Translations under genes and position numbers: made by a program
Assembly (NCBI RefSeq): GCF_026151205.1
Contig: NC_087077.1
Span: 17,716,475-17,780,474 of the forward strand
Direction: 5' to 3'
Source: Bolinopsis microptera
Taxonomy: Eukaryota > Ctenophora > Tentaculata > Lobata > Bolinopsidae
Length of the DNA: 64,000 nt
Part shown: positions 35,652 through 45,050 of the stretch, piece by piece
Layout of the letters: each line of letters starts with the position of its first letter
Numbering within the stretch: the first letter of the stretch is position 1
The notes under the pieces: model-generated
Seen by the model: the letters and a program-made list of their open reading frames with translations, nothing else
What the model was told of the DNA's origin: nothing
Databases searched by the model: none

Positions 35652-36404
35652 TATACTAGTGTAACCCGGCCTACGGCCGGGATTTCACTGCCGCAGTTAA
35701 AAAGGGTAGGAGTAATTACCCGCTGAGTCAAAACCCGCATTAGGTGACCCAATAGTTTCTTAAACAATAATCTCATAATCGGTTATTTCTTGTGGATAAT
35801 TAAGTCATTATAAGCCATGAGGCACCACACTCCATGATCATAAGGTCTGAACACCGAGTATTACACCTCATCACTCCCGTCTTGAACCGCTTTCTATTTT
35901 TATTTAAATCGTTATAGAAATTAACCCTTGTTAACTCCGCACCACACCCGCATATTATATTTGAAAACACGCATAACATTGTCGTATGAACTCTCTCTCT
36001 CTCTCTCTCTGCAGTCCAAACAGACCCCAAACACTAACAGTCCCCCCTCCCCTAATAAGCTTAAGGTATAACATTACAGCGAATCTTCCGGGATAATCCA
36101 ATTATGACGCTACTTAAATGCAGCTATAACATATTACACAGTAATTAGAGAGAGAGAGCAAGCCCCGTAACTCTTGCCGTTCTGCTCACGCAATTTTATG
36201 TAACATTTGTGGTACAAAACCATCAATTAAACCACTTACCATCGGCCGATTTAAAAAAAAATTTCCTATGGGCTTCATCAGAGTTTTGTCGACACTATAC
36301 CGAAAAAATCAGTCTCGTAACTCTTACCGTTTTTTTTGTATAACCGACCGGAAATTACACACGGACAGACAGACAGACAGACACACACACACACACACAT
36401 TCTG
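35652..36404 (+). repeat. Hairpin-headed repeat (copy 2, in the foldback right arm)
   Basis: Starts ACTAGTGTAACCCGGCC-TAC-GGCCGGG with a near-perfect stem extended by GTGTAA/TTTCAC. Its second half matches the repeat at 28,030 (ACAAAACCATCAATTAAACC; CACTATACCGAAAAAA). It ends in (GACA)n(CA)n at about 36,363-36,400. It also contains (TC)n at 35,991-36,011 and GAGAGA at 36,147. The left foldback arm lacks it, so it inserted after the arms formed or was lost there. Confidence 0.7.
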
Positions 36405-36561
36405 GTGTAAATTTCTTAAAAACCTCCACATAACTATTTCTTATTCCTGTCATCTTTAACATTGAATTAGAATGTTTTGAACTTAAATATACCTGCTGAA
36501 CTACTTTCGATGAGTCTTAATGCCTGGAAAACAATAAAGGGGATATAATAGTATAGGGGGT

Positions 36562-36752
36562 ATATATATATGTATGTTTCATTTTTCATTTTTAATTCCT
36601 GTTTAATATAATTTAATTCCTGTTTAATATATATTATACACAATTTTACACCCCATGTATTTCTAGTTTCTACCCCATACGGCTATACCCGCCAACAGTA
36701 ATACTTTCAGCAGACGCAGTACGCACCCCAATTAATCATTTAGTTACTCCTT
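36562..36752. other. Short gap before the reverse transcriptase remnant
   Basis: AT-rich, with a direct repeat TTTAATTCCTGTTTAATATA near 36,590-36,630. No coding potential, so the neighbouring retroelement is truncated at 36,752. Confidence 0.4.
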
Positions 36753-38179
36753 AGCCAAAACCTGCCAAGACATGGATAGTGGTGAAGCCTGATTTTGAAC
36801 AAGCTGCGAAAGAGATGTTTCCTGATATCAACATCACAACAGTTGGGAAAGGGTATTTAGGCAGTTTTATTGGGTCAATAGAAGGGCATCACAGCTTTAT
36901 AGACCAGAAAGTGGAGGAATGGTGTCGTGACGTAAAGCAATTAGCAGGAATTGCATCAAGAGAGCCTCAAGTTGCATACTCTGCATTTGTATATGGACTT
37001 TCGAAAAGATGGAACTATGTGTGTAGGACTACACCTGAGATAGCAGATAGACTTCAACCACTCGAACTTACCATCAGAGAGGAGTTCATTCCAGCAATCC
37101 TTGATAGAGCATTTAGTTGCACTGACACTCTTAGAGAGATCTTTTCTCTACCACCAAGGTATGGAGGGCTGGGTATCCCTATAATAACAGATTTGGCCAA
37201 CTCAGAGTTCCTGTATTCAGTCAAAGTAACAGTTTTGCTAAAAACGGCTATACTAAGCCAAGAGGTAAACTATCTTGAAGACAAGGATAAAAGCCATGAA
37301 ATCAAGACATCCATCAGTAAAGATCGCAATGAGTATTACACCAGAAGACAGGAGGCAATTCAGGAGTCTCTGCCGCAAACATCTAAACTTATGTTACAGC
37401 TAGCAGCAGAGAAGGGTGCAAGTTCCTGGCTAACCACCTTACCACTCAAAAGCTATGGTTATCTCCTGAATAAGCAACAGTTTTCAGATGCTATAGCTTT
37501 AAGATATAACCTGAAGCTGAAAGATTGTCCAAAACTTTGTACTTGTGGTGATTCCTACTCCGCAAACCATGCCCTCACGTGTAAACTTGGGGGTTATGTG
37601 ACCTTGAGGCATAACTCACTTCGAGATACAATAGCTAATATCATGTGGACAGTCAAATGCAAAGACGTTCAGACAGAGCCCCCTCTTCTTCCAGTCAGCG
37701 GCATGCAGTTACCACGAGGTACTGTAACTGGAGATCAAGCCCGACTAGATATATCAGCAAGATCAGTTTGGAATGCGTTGGAAAGAGCATTTTTTGATGT
37801 AAGAGTGTTTCACGCTCCTGCTCCAACCAACGCCGCTAAACCAATTCCTATGATGTATTTGGCTCACGAGACTGAGAAGAAAAGAGCATATAATGCAAGG
37901 GTCCTAGAAGTGGAAAAAGCTACCTTTACACCTTTAGTTTTCTCCACAACAGGAGGCATGGGAGTCGAAGCGCAACGCTTGATTTAAAAGCTTGCACAAA
38001 AGATGGAATCTCCAACGGGTCAGCGTTATTCAGACTCAGTTACATATCTCAGAAAGCGCTTGCGCTTTGAGGTATTAAAGACAACGGTTATTTCGATAAG
38101 GGGGGACAGAGGGCCCAAGTTGCGATATAAACCAGACAATATTGAAGATTTAGATTTAAATATTGAGCCCTTTGGCTAG
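36753..38179 (+). pseudogene. 5'-truncated reverse transcriptase with conserved C-terminal domain
   Basis: The open frame begins just after the catalytic region (PAKTWIVVKP), runs through the thumb (YLGSFIGS, QVAYSAFVYGLSKRW, PPRYGGLGIP) and a Cys/His segment (CTCGDSYSANHALTCK), and ends with a conserved block (ARLDISARS, AFFDVRVF, TFTPLVFSTTGGMG). This arrangement is familiar from retroelement proteins common in cnidarian and other invertebrate genomes; the FDVRV block may be a nuclease-like core, which is inference. The 402-codon frame meets an in-frame TAA at 37,985-37,987, after which the same frame continues as family-like sequence to TAG at 38,177. The N-terminal half of the polymerase, including the catalytic aspartates, is missing. 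No promoter is evident, so it is not expected to be active. Confidence 0.85.
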
Positions 38180-39042
38180 AGAATACTTTCTTGAATATTT
38201 TCGATAGTTTTTAATATTGGTAATGTTAATGAATTGTAATTGATTGATATGTAATATTTAGGCCCGTGGCCAGTTTTCATAACGTTACTCCTTACTTGAG
38301 TACTTGGGGACCCCTGCTGCAGCAGTGAGGCTATTATGTTCATAAATAGAGATTCTGCGGAATGACAGGCTGAGCACCGGCGCGGTTTGATCTAATTTCT
38401 CGGTTCGATCTAATTACATCTTCATGTTTACAGTTTACATCCGAGCTCAGTTTACCTTGTATTGTTCTCTCTTGCTGTATATTACTATTTGCATTGACAT
38501 TGAGTCGCCGATAATTGGTACGTGTGAAATTCCGAACTACGAATACTCTATTTTTTCCCTCGATCAATCGTGTTTGGTATGTAATTGTGATTGGTGTTAC
38601 ATGGTAGTGTTGCAGTTTTGAAGAGGTAAGTTAGAGTGTACTGTGTAAATTTTAATGTACTTAGGTATAACTATACTGCGTACCTTTCAAATCAGCAGTG
38701 GTTTATTACTCAGAGGTTTTCCAAAATACTTAACTGCATATCAAAAATGCTGTTTTAAGGATTTACCATCGTAAAAAGTGTTTATAATTTGACAAAGTTT
38801 TGAATACTTTGTGCTCGAAATTAAAAAGTAAATACTTTTTCATACTTCATAGTAAGTAGTACACATAATAAACCAGTTTATACTAAAATATTGACTCCTT
38901 AGAGTAGGAATTGTGTTATAAAATTACATTTTATTCTGATATAATCATCTGTCACTTTTATTGGTACCCATCATGATTTATTTCTGATTTCAGGAATTAA
39001 CAATTTCTAAAATTTCAACTAAAATACGACACCTGGCGTTAA
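38180..39042. other. Upstream region of the helicase gene, with left inverted repeat
   Basis: Holds the left copy (38,301-38,384) of an inverted repeat matched at 43,891-43,984. The rest is AT-rich and would contain the promoter and 5' UTR of the helicase gene. No TATA box was chosen with confidence. Confidence 0.4.
38301..38384 (+). repeat. Left inverted repeat of the helicase interval
   Basis: Contains TACTTGGGGACCCC, AGGCTATTAT, GTTCATAAA and GCGGAATGACAGGCTGAGC. These blocks occur in the same order, with small insertions, in the reverse complement of 43,891-43,984, and again at 49,284-49,360. Confidence 0.7.
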
Positions 39043-41871
39043 ATGGACGGACAAGAACCATCGACCTCATTCTCGTCAGCGAAACTAGGTATGAACATTT
39101 ACCCCACACTAACATTATATAGCACACCGGCGTGCCCACATGAACGACGTGTCTCATACTAAAGCCTATTATAAATGTCTACAGATGAGTTGTCGAGTTG
39201 GTACAACTTCCCTGACCTCGCTGGTACTGTTTGGAAATGGGCAGATAACATTAACGGATTAAACCGCAAGTGCCGCATCCAGTTCTTACAAGACGAAAGT
39301 TTGAAAGTGAACAAGAAGTGTCAAAAGCAAAGTTACTGGAAACTGAAGAACTATGGGAAGGTTCTGGAAGCAAAGTTTCACGGTTCGGTCTGGGAGTTAA
39401 AATACATCCCCGAAGAAAGGAAAGCCGTCGTCATAAACTCATATATATCTCCTACAAGCGTTATGTGGGGTTAGTGAATTGACATATCATGTCACATGAG
39501 TTTACCCGACCACTTAATTGAAATTTTTTTCCATTGGGTTTTAACTGATGTTTTTTCAAAGGATAACTCTTCAGGTCTTGACTGCACATATGTTGCTACT
39601 TGTTTTGATTTTCAATAACTTGAGTATTAATTCCTCCCAGAAACACTGACAACTCTATCGGATTATGAAGAAAGGGGAAAAGATATTGAAGTACGTTATT
39701 GCTCATCGAAGGACAGACGTCCCTTCATGTCACCCCCTGCCCCAAGAAACACCTATAAAGACCAGTATCCTGACAACGCTGGTGAAACGGATCCTCGTAT
39801 TGGAGACAATATTCGGAAACGTATTAACTACGAAGCTGAGATCATCGTCTACAGAGCTTTAGAGAGATTAGATGAACATATGATTGTTGGAAGGGGGTTG
39901 ATTGTTCTTCACGGGTTTAGATGTACACATTACCAATACAAAATTTGCGACTCTAGCTTTGATATGGCGGGTTGTAATGCCAAGAATTCGACGGAGTGTG
40001 ATTTTTTGATAATCGGTGAGAACTTCATTGTGGTGATAGAGGTGAAAAACACTACATTTGCAAGTATCACAAATGGTGATGATAATCTACTGATAGCATT
40101 TCAGAAATCCTTAGTACAAAGAGATAGGGTTAGGGGACTGATTAAATCCATCCATCCTGACGCTACTGTTCTTTTATTCACCGCCTTTCCTAGCATACAC
40201 TCTACCATATTTAATCACTTTAATGACGCACAGTCATCTGTAACGACAATAACTGGAACAGATAAAGAATCGATGATTTTTAAGGACGATCTTTTGAAGA
40301 AGAACGATCTTTTTAAGGACGGTCTTTTTAAGGACGATGTTAAGCATTTCTCTTCATGGTGGCTGAATAATGTGCAACCAAATATTCCTTCAGTTTCTTC
40401 ATCAAACATCTCAGAGCATGAAAAAGCAAAGCACATTTTGTTAGCAATATCATGTACTGAAGAAGACGTACCTGATGAGTCTACGTTCAGTCTATCAAGG
40501 ACTGTGAGGAGAATAGATAAAGAATTAAGGGAAGGTGAAATAACGCTTGAACAACATTTTAAAAAGTCAAATGGTAGACTTAGCATTAACCCGGGAGTTG
40601 TGGAGGCTCCTAAAGTGATACAGGATTTTGTTGGTGTGAAATATCTGACGAGAGATCAAGAACAAGTGTTCAAATCAGAACAACAGCTGCTTTGGTTGAA
40701 CGGGCCAGCCGGGAGCGGAAAAACGTTTCTACTAGCTGGAAAATTGATACAACTCGTGCTATCAGATCGTTATAAGAAAGGTGTGGTTTTTACAGTTTCT
40801 GAAGGTATCAAAAATTCGACAACTTATCAGACTGCATGTCATAAAGCTGGTTTGGAATTTGAAGTGTTATATACAAGAATGAACACTCGCCCAAAACTAA
40901 TTAAACAGATAAATCGAAGTGGTAAAACTGTAGTAATCGTGGAAATAGATTTCAGTGGAGTTAAATGGCTTAAACAATTATTCCCTGAGTACCTTCGTAA
41001 CTGTATTGTGATTGTGGACGATATTCAATATGTGTCAGGTGTGTTGAGGGCATCTGAGATGAGTTCACTGTTAAGAGAACTGATACATTTTTCACACAAG
41101 TTACCAGATACCAACACAGTTATGGTATCGTGTGATTCAGTGCAGGGTTCCTGGCGTTTTAAGGATGGCTTATTGGGTGAGGTACATGATAGAAATAGAA
41201 TGTGCGAAGATCCACGTATAAAGTTTAGACAATTATCAATGAATCTACGGAACACTTGTGATTTGGCTGAAGCTGTAAATGTTATAAGGAAAAAGTTTTT
41301 TGATACATCGAGTAAAATAGGAATGGGCTTTATGTATCCCTATCAATATTCAGGGCACTTTATTGGTGGCCCAATGACTGAATTTCATATATTTAATATT
41401 AATCATATTGATCTTATTGGTAATATTTTAAACAAAGAATTAGTTAAATTATGTATGATTAACTATTTAGATAACTGCAATGTCGCAGTTGTTTATAATT
41501 GTGATTTTTCAAAGAATTTGATTGAACACACACCTTATATGGTCACGGGATAAGATGACAAAATGTCATTGTTTAGATAGCTACTCAGCGGAGTGGACTG
41601 CTGTAGTCGTGTTATTTAGAGTAAAATTGTCTCGGATCCGGACCATTACTATGGCTGAAGCGGTGGCGGAGATTTAGCCGAATTAAAACCGTGTAAAAAC
41701 AAGGACAATGTGGTGGGTGACCTGGCTCAGCTTTATATAGCCATATCACGTGCACGTGTTAAGTGTACAGTTTTGTTATACCCAGAGGATGATGGAATGT
41801 TGAAGGACGAAAAAGTCTGGTCAGATTTAATAAATAAACTGGAAACTGTAGCACACGTAATAAAATATTAA
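39043..41871 (+). CDS. NERD-domain superfamily 1 helicase-like protein
   Basis: Exons 39043-39088, 39185-39469, 39641-41620 and 41704-41871, with phases agreeing. In order: an unrecognised N-terminus (~residues 1-140), a NERD nuclease-like domain (~175-290; ECDFLI and IEVKN fit the catalytic D..ExK pattern), a short Lys-Asp repeat linker (~325-343), then an SF1 helicase core with Walker A GPAGSGKT (~465-472), Walker B IVIVDD (~566-571) and an LSMNLRNT segment typical of motif IV. The frame closes at TAA 41,551, but a SAEWTAVVVLF segment and, in exon 4, a motif VI (LYIAISRARVKCTVLLYP) continue in another frame; the break is at GGG 41,547-41,549. Expected to cleave or unwind nucleic acid, perhaps in genome defence, by analogy with prokaryotic NERD helicases. 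An alternative plus-strand frame in exon 2 leaves its translation uncertain. Confidence 0.83.
41547..41549 (+). other. Frame break in the helicase gene
   Basis: The frame ends two codons after this GGG run, while family-like helicase sequence (SAEW block) resumes in a frame that fits one surplus base here. Same type of homopolymer break as in the CCP, SWIM and copia genes. Confidence 0.65.
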
Positions 41872-42649
41872 TTTTATAAATTCACTTGCCGCAGTATTTA
41901 GTTGAACACTGATTTCTAACTTTATTTTTTATTTAAGTCTCCATGTTAACAATATTTCTTTGCAGACGCTATGTATTTTTCATGATTAATCGTACTATTG
42001 GCCAAGAAAAACTTGTCTAAATGCTAAAATCTTCGTATAATATACAGGGGGGGGGGGCCGGGGCAAAAGTCAGTACCCATACGTTGGTCTTAATCGCTCA
42101 GTCACTGAGTGCCAAATTGAAATAATCATTTCTGGTATGACTTACTACCACCACTGGTTCGAGGAATTTGTCAAGCCGAAAAATATTCCTGTCCATTTTT
42201 TTCAAATGAAGGTTCATTTTCGCATTTATTTGATAGTTTGGATAGTCGAATCGAGCCAAATGTTATTGAATGGTGTTTGCCGTTTGGCCATTTAAATTAC
42301 GTTTGTCCTGAAAAAATGAGAGTTCTAGCTTCTCAGATGACCGAGATATGAAGCATAACGAGTTTGTTCATTACGTGTGATCAGGTGATTGGGTTGAGGC
42401 TAGATCCGCATTATATGGGAATCGTGCAGTACAGAGAGCCCAATTACGGTGTCGTAATTGGGTAATCATTAAGAACCCAATCAATTTTGCTAACGAGATA
42501 AACAAATTGCTTGATAAATTCGTCATTTTAAATCCGTTTCGCACCATCTTTTCAGATTATATTCCGGATTAAATTACAACCTACTGTAATATAGGGGGGG
42601 GGGGGGGGGGGTAAAAATTGCCAAAATATTGATTACGTAATATGTGAAC
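41872..42649. other. Poly-G tracts and coding-like fragments
   Basis: G-runs of 11 or more lie near 42,048-42,063 and 42,592-42,612. Between about 42,120 and 42,360 the plus strand has two short coding-like pieces in different frames (HHWFEEFVKPKNIPVHFF and EPNVIEWCLPFGHLNYVC), too short to classify. They may belong to the broken region that follows. Confidence 0.35.
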
Positions 42650-43875
42650 GACCCCTTCCCACTTTCACAAACCGAAGGGACATCTTAGCAACGTTAGAAA
42701 CCAGAATACTGGACAAACGAATGGTTGATGACGTCATAACCGGACCCGATGACGTCACAAAATTCTTTAGTAGAGTGTTCCCAGAAGTTTAGCTTCAGCA
42801 CAACGCTGGATTAAACAGGACTAGTGATTATAAGATCTGGGACGAGGGTGAGAACGAGATAACTATTGAAGAGGATCTCGAACCTGTTTCGGATAATAAA
42901 AAGAAGTGGGATGTTTATGTGGGGTGCCCTGCCGCGATATTTGGCGCTGTGATACAAGCACCCGGAGTGGGGAAGGGGGTAATGTTTTGTACGTACCGGT
43001 ACACGATGGAATAAGAGGAATATCTAACTGGAAAGGATAGCTGCAGGAACTTATATAATGACGGATGCGTGTCCGCTGTACCACAATGCTGGTTACAACG
43101 CTGTGTATGTTAATGTAGTGTTTCTCACGCTCCGTGATGCACTCCAAGTCCATCGCCGGGTTAACTTGGCTGGATACCTTAACAGGATCAAGACAGATGC
43201 GATGTGGATGAATGTTAGAATAACAGTGTTACGAGATCCTGGACTATGGTTACTAATTTTGAAGAACCAGTGGAACGCACTTAAAGACGTTGGCCTGTAT
43301 GTACACGGAACAGCTCTTAATCCAGTTCACAAAACTATTGCGTACACCTCAATTCACCACGCCAGTTTAACACCGGTGATACTGAGGAAACTCAACCTGC
43401 CCTACACTGTACTTTAGTTTTACATGTCTGACGATAGATCCATGTCCCTGGACGCAACACCGGGTAAAGACTAAAGAGAATCCGAAAAAGAGAAAGTTTG
43501 TGTACGCCGAGAGACGAATGGAGGAAATAGTTGGAAGTGAGATGATTGAGGAGAGGGTTTTATCAAAACAAGAAACTTTAAACCGGGGATATGATGTTGG
43601 ACACGTGTTTAACTTGACCGAGAGGCCGGGAAGTGGAGCGTTTCCGATGAGTATTCAGTATTGATAAAGATATAATGGAGCGAGATATTATCAGTGGTGG
43701 GGGTGAGGTGAGAGATATAAAAAATAGACAGGTGAGTGGCCTCGTTAAACCGGTGAGAGGTGGTGAGGACTGTCAGGTCACTAGTCGAGTAAGGTGGGAG
43801 GACACTATTACCGGTCAAATGTCTACTACAGTGGTTAACTCTCTGATCATCTCGATGGGACCCTCCATGATATGA
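42650..43875 (+). pseudogene. Unrecognised coding region broken by stops and frame changes
   Basis: Four plus-strand pieces of protein-like composition follow one another. (1) About 42,672-43,014: RRDILATLETRILDKRMVDD.. to ..CTYRYTME, with one in-frame TAG at about 42,790. (2) 43,058-43,417: 119 codons, including NVVFLTLRDALQVHRRVN and QWNALKDVGLYVHGTALNP. (3) About 43,430-43,662: KKRKFVYAERRMEEIVGSE to PGSGAFPMSIQY. (4) 43,675-43,875: ISGGGEVRDIKNRQVSGLV to NSLIISMGPSMI. I do not recognise the family. The pieces could be one decayed gene, exons whose splice sites I missed, or a gene hit by homopolymer errors. It lies between the helicase and the right inverted repeat, so it may share an origin with them. 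Confidence 0.4.
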
Positions 43876-43890
43876 CCACATTTAAAAGTA

Positions 43891-43984
43891 GCGGCGCTCA
43901 GCCTGTCATTCCGCCAAATCTTTACTATATTATTATTATGTTTATGAACAAATTATAATAGCCTGGGGAGTGGGGACCCCAGTA
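43891..43984 (-). repeat. Right inverted repeat of the helicase interval
   Basis: The reverse complement carries GTACTGGGGTCCCC, AGGCTATTAT, GTTCATAAA and GCGGAATGACAGGCTGAGC, as at 38,301. A third copy in this same orientation lies at 49,284-49,360. Confidence 0.7.
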
Positions 43985-44960
43985 CAGGTGAAGCAGCTCG
44001 CTATATCATATATAAAATATAACGAGTATCGATCAGGAACGATTGACGAGCGGTCCCCAAGTTTAACGGATGTTACTCGTCTAAATTTCTTCGAAGTAGC
44101 GCGCGCCGCTTTTTTCTCGAAATGGCCCGATGGCAAGAGCTACGAAGTAGCGCGCGCCGGGCCAGATCATTAACAATGGTCAGTACCATTTTACTGACAC
44201 CACGACATCAACTTTAACACATTAACTTTCCGCAAAAACCGTAAAGATATTTACCTAACCATGTGCTTTCGCGCCACTTCGGGAACGCTTGTTTCACAAG
44301 TCAAGTCATTACCGCCGTGAGACGGGCGCGCGCTACTGCAAGCGTAAGGGCTCTGGATAGAGCAAGTAAAGATATACAACTTAAACTTTTTTGACTGGTT
44401 CAAATGCTCTAATGGTCTTCAAATCAGCATGAAAAATAAAAATTGACCAAGTGCAAGGAATAATAATTTTAGTGCCCAAAATGTGGATTCCCAAGTGGTG
44501 TCAAAAACGCAAATTAAATAGGTAATAATTTTAATTGACGATGTCAATTCATGGCAGCTCGGCGCGGCACATGTGTGATGTGCACAGTAGCGCATTTCGC
44601 CGATCTAGCTGTGAGAATTGCCTTATTAAGTGCGCGGCGCGGCACAGTAACGCATCGCGCTACAAGTAATAATTATTCTAGTCTTTTGAGTCTTGATTAA
44701 CGGGTGATACTCGTAAAATATCTGTTCCATATATTGGACCGTCGACGAGTCCAACTCGGCGTGCGTCCTGGGGTAAACGTTAAAAACTAGTGGAGCCGCG
44801 GCAAAGTACTAAAATGCGCGGGCAATTCTAAAATTTATAATGTCGCCGCGCCTCACGTCTTGTATTATTATTACTAGACAACAACATCAAATTCACTGTC
44901 CATATTTTGTAACAAAATCTAAAATTTCATAATACATGGTGTTGTATATGTTTTAATATC
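43985..44960. repeat. CG-rich dispersed repeats
   Basis: Contains a duplicated CGAAGTAGCGCGCGCCG block (44,093 and 44,142) and a TGCTTTCGCGCCACT..CTTGTTTCACAAG block (44,268; matched at 49,659). It also holds the dimeric unit GATGTCAAT..CAGCTCGGCG..GCATCGCGCTACAA (44,531-44,665) and an ACGGGTGATACTCGTAAAAT unit (44,698-44,775). All recur in 49,100-49,960 in the same order, so both areas derive from one repeat family. No gene. Confidence 0.65.
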
Positions 44961-45050
44961 ACTATAACTAAAGCGGACAAGCTTTTTGTTTTACAACAAT
45001 ATCATTCGGTCTCCTTGTCACTGTAACACTTGGAAAGAAACACGAAGATT

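Larger units (their letters stand above)
32421..36561. mobile_element. Foldback element, ~4.1 kb, with nested palindromes
   Basis: The outer arms are inverted: 32,421-32,572 pairs with 36,405-36,561, and about 32,800-33,831 pairs with 34,493-35,640, with high identity over more than 1 kb. The centre consists of two tandem palindromes (33,832-34,150 and 34,172-34,492). Each is about 320 bp and nearly perfect, and they carry oppositely oriented loops. The right arm also has a local duplication (about 35,381-35,500 repeated at 35,503-35,640) and a 750-bp hairpin-headed insertion absent from the left. No transposase gene is present; the 110- and 75-codon frames in the centre arise from the palindromes. 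It resembles foldback (FB-type) DNA elements; the superfamily is unknown. Confidence 0.85.
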
